Below are positions 1-8,500 of a stretch of 56,621 bases of DNA, piece after piece (the first letter of the stretch is position 1; each line of letters opens with the position of its first letter). The translations under genes and the position numbers were made by a program. The stretch is from Akkermansiaceae bacterium (GTDB lineage Bacteria > Verrucomicrobiota > Verrucomicrobiia > Verrucomicrobiales > Akkermansiaceae), in assembly GCA_903826205.1 (NCBI GenBank), contig CAIKDP010000007.1:1-56621 (forward strand), read 5' to 3'. The notes beneath the pieces are model-generated. The model did not search any database. It saw only the letters and a list, made by a program, of their open reading frames with translations, and had not been told where the DNA came from.

Positions 1-1985
1 ACGGGCACCAGCGCGGATTGGCGGTTGAGCAGCGCCAGTCCTAACAACAATAGCACCATCAGCAAACCGACACCGAAGACGGGCGACGGGTTGGCGATCG
101 GCAGTTGCACGATGGCCAGAATCAGCAGGGCAAAGGGCAGGGCGCCCGAGAACATCGGCAGGACCTCCGCCATTTGCCGGTCGAGGGTGGGTTTGCCTTC
201 CGCACCGCCATTTGCCAGCGCGGGTTTGCCAAGCAACCATTTGCCGGCCACGGAGAAAACCGCGGCGAAGCCGGTGATGATGAACAGGAACGGTGACAGG
301 GAATGAATTGGCAGCGGCGCATGCAACAGCCACGCGGCGGCCAGTACGAGTGTGAGGACCAGCGAACCGAACACCGGCAGGATCGAGCCGGTGCTGACAG
401 CCAGCACAATCACTAACAAATCGATCAGCAGGACCGCCGGCCAGACCAGCAGCGAGGATCCGGGCAGATGGAGGATCGGCAGCAACACCAGCAACAGGGT
501 GAGAGGCGCCGACCAGGGCCAGATTTTTGTCGGCACCATGGCCGGGCTTGCGGGAATTTGGCGGGTCAGCAGCACGGGAGCCACCGCATGCAGCGCGCCA
601 AACACCAGATACGCCGCCAGCGTGATGCCGAGCCGTTCCGGATTCAAGTAGCCGTCCGTCCAGACCGCCAGATGCAGAAACGTCAGCAGGGCGTTGGCCA
701 CCTGCGCGGCCATCAGCCGGGGGCGCAGCCAAACCAGCGCCAGCACCGCCAGGTTTTCTAACATGATGAACCCGTACAGCAGGGGCATGCGGGTGGCCAC
801 CGCGGTGAACCCCAGCATGATGTAGGCAAACAGCAGCGACACCGCGCACAGGCCAAACGCCGATCCCGCGGCGTGGAGTTGCGGTTCCTCGCGGCGCTTT
901 TCCAGCCAGGCCGCGGCGAGAAACAACGCGTTGTAGAAAACCAGGATGCCCATCGGAATGAAGATTTTCGAACCCACGGCATAGTGGCCGTGAACGAAGA
1001 ACTTGTCGAACCAAGCGGCCTGCATCAGCACCGTGCCAACGGCTGCGGCAGTGACCAGAAAGCCCCAGCGACGGTGCCGGGAAACCGCGATCAACCCGAT
1101 GACCAGCAAACCGATGTAGCTGAACAGGCCGAGCGGATTGTCCCTGCCGGTTTGCACCAGAATGGGAGTTAGAAAACCGCCGAGCATGCCGAGCACCGCC
1201 ACCACCAGCGCGTTGAGCCGCACCGCGGCCAGGAATGCCACCACCGTGATGAGTGTCATCAGGGCGAAGGTTGGGAGCGGTCCGAATGCCTCCAAATGGT
1301 AGAGCGCGTGTGCCGCAAAGGTGACACCATAGAGAATCAGCACGGCCGTGGCGCAAAACGCCTGCGCCAACACCTGATAGGCGGCCTTGCGGTGCAAGGC
1401 CAGCCCGCCGACTAACAAACCGGTGCCCGTCACAAAGCCGAGCGCAACCCGCACCGCCGGCGGGATCAGGTTGTTTTCAAAGGCATATTTCACAAAGAAG
1501 ATGACGCCGAAGAACATCGCCATACCGCCCAGCCAGGCAAACAACTTCACGCCCATGAACTGCTCCAGCGAAAACGGGACTGTGGGTTCTTGGAAGGCGG
1601 GTGGCGCGGGTTCTTGGGGCGCGGCGGCGGGCTGAGGAAGCTGTGGCGGCGTGGTGACCGGTGGAGGCGTGAGAGTGAATAGAGGTGCCAGCGGGTGAAC
1701 GGCCATTTCGTCAGACCAGTCCGACTGGTCCGACTGGTCCGACTGGTCCGACTGGTCCGACTGGTCCGGAATCTCCGCCTGCGGCATGGGCTCTTGCGGG
1801 ACTCCGGAGGCCCGCTGCCGCCGCAGTTCCAGCTGCAAGCCGCGCAGTTCGTTTTCCAGGTCGCGCAGGTAGGCCTGGGTTTCCTTGGCTTGAGTTCTGG
1901 CAAATGACGCCATGACCAGCGCGATGATCGGTCCGCCGATGAGCCACAGCAAAAGCACCAACGCTAACAGAATTTCGCCTCCCAT
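1..1985 (-). CDS. DUF2339 family multi-pass membrane protein (3' end beyond the window)
   Basis: The reading frame stays open from an ATG at 1985 to the left edge, giving at least 661 codons. It starts with a membrane segment, followed by a short charged coiled region (LENELRGLQLELRRQ), a run of Asp-Gln-Ser repeats, a Pro/Ala-rich linker, and then many hydrophobic segments typical of DUF2339. The start of the membrane core (GGMAMFFGVIFFVKYAFENN) is the part of this family I recognise. The function of the family is not known; a role in the envelope is inference. The start has no Shine-Dalgarno site. The C-terminus lies outside the window. Confidence 0.8.
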   Translation of the reverse strand, partial: MGGEILLALVLLLWLIGGPIIALVMASFARTQAKETQAYLRDLENELRGLQLELRRQRASGVPQEPMPQAEIPDQSDQSDQSDQSDQSDWSDEMAVHPLAPLFTLTPPPVTTPPQLPQPAAAPQEPAPPAFQEPTVPFSLEQFMGVKLFAWLGGMAMFFGVIFFVKYAFENNLIPPAVRVALGFVTGTGLLVGGLALHRKAAYQVLAQAFCATAVLILYGVTFAAHALYHLEAFGPLPTFALMTLITVVAFLAAVRLNALVVAVLGMLGGFLTPILVQTGRDNPLGLFSYIGLLVIGLIAVSRHRRWGFLVTAAAVGTVLMQAAWFDKFFVHGHYAVGSKIFIPMGILVFYNALFLAAAWLEKRREEPQLHAAGSAFGLCAVSLLFAYIMLGFTAVATRMPLLYGFIMLENLAVLALVWLRPRLMAAQVANALLTFLHLAVWTDGYLNPERLGITLAAYLVFGALHAVAPVLLTRQIPASPAMVPTKIWPWSAPLTLLLVLLPILHLPGSSLLVWPAVLLIDLLVIVLAVSTGSILPVFGSLVLTLVLAAAWLLHAPLPIHSLSPFLFIITGFAAVFSVAGKWLLGKPALANGGAEGKPTLDRQMAEVLPMFSGALPFALLILAIVQLPIANPSPVFGVGLLMVLLLLGLALLNRQSALVP
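1719..1768 (-). repeat. 9-bp tandem repeat inside the DUF2339 gene
   Basis: About 5.5 perfect copies of the unit GTCCGACTG (plus strand). Because the period is a multiple of three, the repeat keeps the frame and encodes Asp-Gln-Ser five times in the linker before the membrane core. Its phase and shape resemble the 9-bp units of the intergenic composite element at 15428-15463. Confidence 0.9.
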
Positions 1986-2075
1986 AGGTGTGTTTGGATT
2001 CTTCTTCCGAAGTTAGAATGCCAAATTCCCCGGGCCGTGGCGAATCATTTTTTCAGGCGTTGCGCGCGAATGCAC

Positions 2076-3035
2076 CTACATCACCCCGTTGGCGCAGTTG
2101 CATTCGCCGCTGCCGCTGAGGGCGTTGATCAGGTTGGTGAGGGACTTCATGGCCTGGCGCGGGACGCTCTCATAGGTGCGGGAGCCGATGTGCGGGGTGA
2201 TCACACAGTTGGGCGCGGCTAACAGCGGATGATCCGCAGGCGGCGGCTCGCAATCGAGCACGTCCGCGCCGTAACCCCCGATTTTGCCGCTGTGCAAGGC
2301 TGCGACCACATCCGCGGATTCCACGATTTCTCCGCGGGCGCAGTTGATGATGACCACGCCGTCTTTCATCGTGGCGATTTTTTCCCGGCGGATCATGCCG
2401 CGGGTCTCGGCGGATAGAAAACAATGCAGCGACACCACATCGGCGCGCACCAGCACCTCATCCATGGTGGCACAGCGTGTCACGGCGTGGGTGGCGGCAA
2501 ACGCCTCGTCCCAGTGGGGGTCGCAGCCGAGGACCTCCATGCCGAAGGCGCGGGCGCGGATGGCCACCTCCTTGCCAATGCGGCCGAGGCCGATGATACC
2601 GAGGGTCTTGCCGAGGATCTCGTGGCCGGTGAGGCGCAGCCATTCGCCATGGCGTGCGGCGGCGGCGGTGGCGACGATTTGCTTGGTCAGGCCTAACAAT
2701 AACCCGAACGTGTGCTCGGCCACCGTGGTGTGGTTGACGCCCGGGGTGAAGAGGACCGGAATTTTGAGTTCCCGGGTGGCGGGCAGGTCGATCTTGTCGA
2801 GGCCGATACCGTATTTGGATATGACCTTGAGGCGTGGCAGGGATTTTTCCAGCACGGCGCGGGTGATGGCGTCGTCACCGCAGAGCAACGCGTCGAAGTC
2901 GCCGGCGAGTTCGAGCATGCGGGCCTCGCCAAGCGGGCCGCGCTCGCGCACGATGTCCCATCCTTGGGCGTCCATCAGAGCGTGGTGCGGGCCGGGGGTG
3001 TCTTGATAGCTGCAGGTGGTGAGGAGAATGCGCAT
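2076..3035 (-). CDS. D-isomer 2-hydroxyacid dehydrogenase (phosphoglycerate dehydrogenase-like)
   Basis: A 319-residue NAD-dependent dehydrogenase. The cofactor domain carries the Rossmann fingerprint GIIGLGRIGKEVA. The catalytic Arg is in INCARGEIVE and the catalytic His in ITPHIGSRTYE. It lacks the C-terminal ACT or ASB regulatory domains of full-length SerA, so it is either a short phosphoglycerate dehydrogenase or a related glyoxylate/hydroxypyruvate-type reductase; the substrate cannot be fixed from sequence. The frame is open upstream to 3245, but that extension runs into a palindromic repeat and has no dehydrogenase character, so the ATG at 3035 (MRILLTTCSYQ) is chosen. Confidence 0.85.
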   Translation of the reverse strand: MRILLTTCSYQDTPGPHHALMDAQGWDIVRERGPLGEARMLELAGDFDALLCGDDAITRAVLEKSLPRLKVISKYGIGLDKIDLPATRELKIPVLFTPGVNHTTVAEHTFGLLLGLTKQIVATAAAARHGEWLRLTGHEILGKTLGIIGLGRIGKEVAIRARAFGMEVLGCDPHWDEAFAATHAVTRCATMDEVLVRADVVSLHCFLSAETRGMIRREKIATMKDGVVIINCARGEIVESADVVAALHSGKIGGYGADVLDCEPPPADHPLLAAPNCVITPHIGSRTYESVPRQAMKSLTNLINALSGSGECNCANGVM

Positions 3036-3213
3036 GGGTGATGGGGGGCGCACGATTGCAGCAGATCGGAGGCCAGACACAAGAGCGGAGATGGCGCGTG
3101 GTCTTCTTTGACTGATATGCGTGGCTGCCCGCATGGCATCCATATCACGGACCGGTATCCACGCGCCAGTAATGTCCGCCTGAAGAGACTCTTTTCCACT
3201 TGCAGCCTTGCCA

Positions 3214-3261
3214 CCGTCGCGACAATCCCATGTCCGATCGGACACGGGATTGTCGCGACGG
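3214..3261. repeat. 48-bp near-perfect palindrome, CGCGACA family
   Basis: Two 23-nt arms around a central AT, with one mismatch (3230 against 3245). The arms begin CCGTCGCGACAATCCC and the centre is TGTCCGATCGGACA. The outer CGCGACAAT and the central GTCCGATCGGAC are shared with the palindrome at 25143-25184. It would form a strong hairpin or cruciform. No T-run follows on either strand, so a simple terminator is unlikely. Confidence 0.9.
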
Positions 3262-3338
3262 ATAGGGCAAGTTAGGTGGGTCTAAATGCCTGGGTTTGAG
3301 TGAAATTGCACTGGTTGTGCTTCGTTCGCTTGTTCCGC

Positions 3339-3378
3339 CGCGACAAATTTGCGGACGATCGTCAATCCGGATGTCGCG
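3339..3378. repeat. Diverged palindrome, CGCGACA family
   Basis: The ends are CGCGACA and TGTCGCG and the centre is GACGATCGTC. The two 8-bp spacers between ends and centre are equal in length but no longer complementary. The layout matches the intact members at 3214 and 25143, so this looks like a decayed copy. Confidence 0.6.
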
Positions 3379-3545
3379 ACCGGGCGGGGTGGGTTATGGG
3401 GCAAGTGGTTGGATGTGGGCTGACTTCCGGCATTACTGGATTGATTGCTTTCGCCGCTGCGGTCAAGGGGCGGACGAGAAACCGCTGAGCGCCGCTATCA
3501 ACTTTGCGGGGTGGACGGGGCGGGAAACATGCACTAGGGTCGCGC

Positions 3546-4529
3546 GTGCTTGAGTGGTTTGGCCATGGCCGGTTTCCCGTGTATCTCGCGCCAATGGCGG
3601 GAGTGACGGATGTTATTTTCCGCGGGCTGTGCAAGGAACTGGGAGCGGACGTGATGGTCACCGAGTTTGTGTCGGCGGAGGGGATTTTGCAGGCGGACGC
3701 ACGGACGCGCAAATACACCGAGTTTGTGGAGTCACAGCGGCCGGTGGGGGTGCAATTGTTCGGGGCCGACGGCCAACGCATGGGCGAGGCCGCCAAAAAA
3801 ATCATCGATTGGAAACGCCCGGATTTCATTGACCTTAACTTCGGATGTCCGGTCAACAAGGTGGTGGCGAAAAATGGCGGGTCGTCATTGTTGAAGGATG
3901 CGTCCTTGGTGGCGGCGGTGGCGGCCGGGGTTGTTAGGGCAGTGGGCGGGCAGGTGCCGGTGACGGCGAAGATGCGGATTGGCTGGGACGCGAAGAGCAT
4001 CAATGCGGTGGAGGTGGCCAGGACACTGGAGGATTGCGGCGTGCGAGTGATTGCAGTGCACGGGCGCACCCGCTCACAGGGCTATGGTGGCGAGGCCTCT
4101 TGGGACGTCATTGATGCGGTGGCGCGGGCGGTGACGGTGCCGGTGATTGGCAATGGTGACATAGCCAGCGGCGCGGATGTGGCGCGGCGCCAGCGCGAGA
4201 CGGCGGTGTCCGGAGTGATGATCGGTCGCGCAGCGATGGGCAACCCGTGGGTGTTCCGCGAGGCCAAGCACTTTTTGGCAAGCGGCGGATCGCAGCCGCC
4301 GGCATTGTTAGAAGAACGCTGGCACCTGGTCGTGCGCCATTGCCGGCTCGCGGTGGAGAGCGGCCGCCACGGTAACGAACGCCAGACACTCACCTCCATG
4401 CGCACCCGCCTCATGGCCTATTGCAAGGGCTTTCCAGGTGCCAAGGAATTGCGGCAGAAGCTATGCCATGTCGAATCGGTCGGGGAGATCGAGGCGATGG
4501 CCGCGGGTTCCATCGGGGATGGAGGATAG
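3546..4529 (+). CDS. dusB: tRNA-dihydrouridine synthase (DusB-like)
   Basis: A 327-residue FMN enzyme that reduces uridines in the tRNA D-loop using NADPH. The N-terminus has the flavin-binding start YLAPMAGVTDVIFR. The active-site segment DLNFGCPVNKVVAKNGGSSLL holds the catalytic Cys, followed by the tRNA-binding HGRTRSQGYGGEASW and VPVIGNGDI. Length and motifs fit the DusB group. The frame extends upstream to a TTG at 3504; a GTG at 3546 gives a start close to the conserved region and is preferred, without a Shine-Dalgarno site. A 27-bp tandem repeat begins 13 bp after the stop. Confidence 0.87.
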   Translation: MLEWFGHGRFPVYLAPMAGVTDVIFRGLCKELGADVMVTEFVSAEGILQADARTRKYTEFVESQRPVGVQLFGADGQRMGEAAKKIIDWKRPDFIDLNFGCPVNKVVAKNGGSSLLKDASLVAAVAAGVVRAVGGQVPVTAKMRIGWDAKSINAVEVARTLEDCGVRVIAVHGRTRSQGYGGEASWDVIDAVARAVTVPVIGNGDIASGADVARRQRETAVSGVMIGRAAMGNPWVFREAKHFLASGGSQPPALLEERWHLVVRHCRLAVESGRHGNERQTLTSMRTRLMAYCKGFPGAKELRQKLCHVESVGEIEAMAAGSIGDGG

Positions 4530-4542
4530 GGGATAGGGGCAC

Positions 4543-4674
4543 TGCGGCTGGAAGCCACAGGTACATTGCTGCGGCTGGAAGCCACAGGTACATTGCTGCG
4601 GCTGGAAGCCACAGGTACATTGCTGCGGCTGGAAGCCACAGGTACATTATTGCGGCTGGAAGCCGCAGGTACCT
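4543..4674. repeat. 27-bp tandem repeat, about five copies
   Basis: Four perfect copies start at 4543, 4570, 4597 and 4624, and a partial, slightly changed fifth starts at 4651. The unit contains CTGCGGCTGGAAGCCACAG, whose TGGCTTCCAGCC-like core is partly self-complementary. The same 19 bases occur once in the opposite orientation at 33044-33066. The array fills the gap between two convergent genes and ends at the stop codon of the minus-strand gene. Confidence 0.95.
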
Positions 4675-5546
4675 CACGGTTTGCGGGCGGGTTTTCTGCG
4701 GGCGTTTCTTTCTGCTTCCTCCTCTTGGGCTTTGCCGCGAGCCTCGATGGTGGTTTTGGTGGCGGTATCCAATTCCGCTAGGACGCCGACGTTGGTTTTG
4801 CTGCGGCGCAAGATCACGGTTTGGAGGTAGCCGGAACGGGACCCGTCATTGGAGGTGAAGAACGACGCCTCGCTTTTCAACACGACGAGTTGCACCTGCT
4901 CATCCTCCTTGACGCTGGCGAGGTTGTTTTCCTGTTCCACCCACTCGCCCTCTTTTTGATAGGCAAGTTCATAAATGACTTCCTGGTTTTTGGGTTCGAC
5001 CACGACGGCTTCTTTGGGTTTCAGCTTGCTGGTGGTGGTGTTGTTGCAACGCAGGGCAATGAAGTCGGGGCTGAGGTTGTGGATGCGCAGGCGGCCAAAG
5101 GGGAGCTTGGTCGGGTCGTCGTCGAGAACATGGGCGAGAAAGGTGCCTCCGACGGCAGGGGCTAACAGCACGGTGACATGTTTGGACCCGCCCGGCAAGA
5201 GGGCCAGGGCGACCAGATTGGGATTGTCTTTTCTTCTGGCGAGGAGTTCGGCGGGGATTTGGGCGGTGGCGTCCGCGGCGGCTTGCGGCGCGGTGCCCGA
5301 AACTTGCGAGATTTCCAGCACGCACGGACCCGTGTAGGCAAGCGGCTTGGAATAGCGGAAGGCGAGGGCGGTCACCGGTTCGCCGCCACGGCCTGCCTTG
5401 AGTGACAGGCCGGGGATGCTTTCTCCCCATGCCACCAAGTCGATTTTCATCGACACCTGATCGGCGGTCGATGGCGCGGCGGCGGCCGTGGCGGGGCACA
5501 GGCCGACGACGATGGGAACAACCAACAAGAATAAGTTAGATTTCAT
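4674..5546 (-). CDS. Secreted protein of unknown function
   Basis: A 290-residue protein with a clear signal peptide (MKSNLFLLVVPIVVGLCPATAAAA). The rest is a soluble, beta-rich-looking domain with no motif I recognise, ending in a basic tail (ARRKPARKP). Its ATG lies 11 bp inside the 3' end of the upstream Verru_Chthon A gene, so the two are probably translated from one transcript and may work together at the cell surface. The frame is open further upstream, but that part is only the shadow of the overlapping gene. Confidence 0.75.
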   Translation of the reverse strand: MKSNLFLLVVPIVVGLCPATAAAAPSTADQVSMKIDLVAWGESIPGLSLKAGRGGEPVTALAFRYSKPLAYTGPCVLEISQVSGTAPQAAADATAQIPAELLARRKDNPNLVALALLPGGSKHVTVLLAPAVGGTFLAHVLDDDPTKLPFGRLRIHNLSPDFIALRCNNTTTSKLKPKEAVVVEPKNQEVIYELAYQKEGEWVEQENNLASVKEDEQVQLVVLKSEASFFTSNDGSRSGYLQTVILRRSKTNVGVLAELDTATKTTIEARGKAQEEEAERNARRKPARKP

Positions 5547-8500
5547 TTTCCGAGAGCCAGCAGAAGGAGACAATTTCAAAGCGACGGCCGAAGAGTTTGT
5601 TGAGAGCGCTGAGGTCGGTGGCGCGCTCGGTGGCCGCATCGCTGGGGTCGACGTAGGACGGGACCCGTTGGACGACGCTTTCGCACCAGGCTTTGGCCAG
5701 GACGGTCTTGCCATCGGGCGAGAGGGCTTCGCCATAGGCGCGGATGCGGAAGGTGTCGGAGCGCACGGCGACCGCGGAGCCGATGACTTGCAACACATCG
5801 GCTTGGGTGATCCAGCCGGGAATGCCGGTGGAGCGGAACCCTTGCTCTGCGGTGAACTGGGTGTCCGTGAGCATGTTGCGGTCGGCGTGAATCGTGGCCA
5901 TGGCCCCCGGATTCAAATCCTTCGATTGGGGGGCCCACACTGGGAAGCCGTCGTCGGTGGTGCCGAAGTAGTCGCCATTGCCGCGGGTGCCCCACATGTC
6001 GGCCTTGGGCGCATTCTGATCCATCTGGAGTTTCACCTTGTCATCATTGACGACGAGGCCCTTGGCGAAGGCGGATTTCTTGCCATCGGGCGAGATATTG
6101 ACGCCGCTCAGGTCGAGGGCGCTTTGCAGGGCGCCGCAGCGGCCGAACATATGGGTGGTGGCGGTCTTGGCACTGATGTCCACCAACGCCCGGTTCACGA
6201 AGTGGGCGAGAGAGACGAACGGCCCGCGCTGGCGCACTTGTTTGACGAGTTCATCGGCGACGGCGTCGATTTGGGTGGGGGTGAGCCGGCGATACCCGGA
6301 GAACGAGTCGTCGGCCGTGCCGGTGGGGATGGTCGTGTTAGGGCTGCGTTGCTCCAAGCTGCGGGGAAACATCGCGTTGGCCGTGGAGGCCGTGGACGGG
6401 TCCGCCGGATGCTTGAGGAAGCGGCTGCCGGCGAGCAGAGCTTTCCAAGCGTCCTTGCTCGTGGAATTGACGTTGAAGGATCCTTTCATCAGCAGGTGGC
6501 CGGCAGCCTTGACCGGATCGCTCAAACTGGCATCGTCGGCGGCCTTGTCGATAAGGGTGACGCTGGGGTTCAAGGGGCCGGGGATGGAAGAGTCCTCGCC
6601 GATGGTGGAGAAATAGAAGGTGTCCCAGAGCGCGCAATTGAGCAGGTAGGCGATGTCATAGTAAGTGACGGTGGTTTTGGTGGAGGTTGGCTGGCCGCCG
6701 GTGACGATGTAGTTATCGCGCGTCTGGCTGATGAGTTTGCGCTTCACAAACGGGGTGGCGTAGGAATTGCCGACGGCATTGCCGGGTTGCTGGCTGATGC
6801 TGACGAATTCGTCATCCGCAGTGAGATCGACGTGTTGGAGCTGGGCAAGCGAGACGAAGGCTTTCGGGTAGGTGAAAAGGATGGTCTTTTTGGTGTTGCC
6901 GACCGGGGAGCGGCCCCATGCCAAGGGCGAAACGGCGAGGTTGCGGGTGAAACCGGTGCCGGTCTCACCGCCCGGCGGATTGAATGGCAGTGTGGCCAGG
7001 CTGTCCGTGCTTTCCATGAAATAGGGTGGCGGATCGTAACAGGTGATGGGTTTGCCAAAACGCACCGCCTGCAAGTTGAAGTCGGTGAAGGTGCGCAGCG
7101 TGGAGTTGCGGGTCCCTATCAAGTCCGGAGTGGGCATCAGCGAGGCGTAGTCGGCACCCGGCTGGCTGATCTGAAAGCTGTAAAGGTGCAAGGGAAACGG
7201 CTGCGTCATGGTGGTGGGCGTGTTGCTATCGACCCCCCGCTGGACCGAAGCAAAAAAGGCATTATCCAGTTCGAAGCGCTCAAGCCGGCGCAGCGGTGTG
7301 GTGCTGGGGGCTCCGGCGAGGCGGAGTTCGGCGGTGGGTTGGCTGGTGGTCCAGCTTTCGCGCACATCCAAGCCCCTGCCACCGCCGTTGGGGGTGTTGT
7401 CTTCGAGGATGAGGCAATTGTTGAAATTGGCGGGTGAACTCGAGGCGTAGGGCACGAGATTGACCTTGATCGGATTAAGGTCGTTGGCAGGTCGCTGCAC
7501 CTGGCTGCCGAGGGTATAGGCTTTGGCCTCGCCCGGGGCGAGCTCGCCCTTGGGTATGAGGAAAGCCGCCTTGTTGAAGACGCCCGGCTCATTGGTTCGG
7601 CCAAGGTATCCGGAGCGTCCGGCTGCATCCCAGATCCGGCTTGAGTTACCCGTTTGGACCGGGGTTTCATCGATGATTTCGAGTTCCAAATTGGTTTTCC
7701 ATTCCAGCGTGTAAGGGTACGGGTTGCCCAGGGCGACGGCGATTTTGGCGCAGGGGTTGAGTTTGTAACTGCCGGTGTCGATGGAGACCATCTTGACGCC
7801 CATGAGCAATCGCAGATCCACAATCATGGGGGCGATGGTGATGTCGGTGCTCTTGGTGGCGGCTTTGACGGTGAGCCTGCTGGTACTGGCGGTGGTTTTC
7901 GCTTGGGTGTAAAACGCCCTCAACACATCCCATTTCGGGCCCTTGATCTTGGGTGCCACGGTGAGTGGGATGATGTTGGTGTTTTGCTTGGGCGCATTGG
8001 TAAAGCCGGCCTGTGCCGATGTGGGAAAGCCTTTCGCCAGATAGGCGGTCAGATCCAGCCGCAGCCCCCCCTGTATCGCGTCGGCCATCACCCCGAAACT
8101 ATCCGTGGTGGCGGTGTGAAACAGTGCCACCGGCTCCCCTGCGGAGGATATCAGGGAAGGGTTCAGAATCTCGCCTTCCGCCAAGGTCACCACATGGTTG
8201 AGCAAGGCGTGGCGCGGTGAATCGGGCGTCGGGTAGCTGGTCAACGGGGTGACCACTTCCCAACCCGCACGCTGGGATGCCAAGGTCTGATAGGTCGCGT
8301 TTTCCGCAGCGGGTGCGGGCGCAGCGCGGTTGAAGCGGGCTTTGACTCCCTCGTCGCCGATCCACCAGGCGTAGCGGCCGGGCGAATCGCCGCCGTGGGG
8401 GTTGGGCACGGTGACCCCCACCATGGGCGCGGTCACGTAATTGTCGATGGTGCTCGCGGACGGGGCACCCACCGAGTGGGTGCCGACCAGAACCACGGCG

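Larger units (their letters stand above)
3036..3545. other. 510-bp gene-free gap with two palindromic repeats
   Basis: The gap separates the divergent dehydrogenase and dihydrouridine synthase genes. It contains two related palindromes (3214-3261 and 3339-3378). Short open frames exist but none looks like a protein. Promoters for both flanking genes should lie here, but I cannot pick convincing -35/-10 boxes. Confidence 0.6.

Noticed and set aside
3214-3261. Palindrome considered as a rho-independent terminator
   Set aside because: No T-run follows on either strand, and the gap lies between divergent gene starts, where no terminator is expected.
4543-4674. 27-bp array considered as CRISPR or as a coding repeat
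   Set aside because: There are no unique spacers. An open frame through it would encode SHRYIAAAG repeats, but it is the out-of-frame end of dus and has no start or homology.
5488-7437. 649-codon open frame on the plus strand
   Set aside because: It lies entirely antisense to the Verru_Chthon A gene, is Gly/Ala/Asp/Val-rich without any motif, and is explained by the codon bias of the minus-strand gene.
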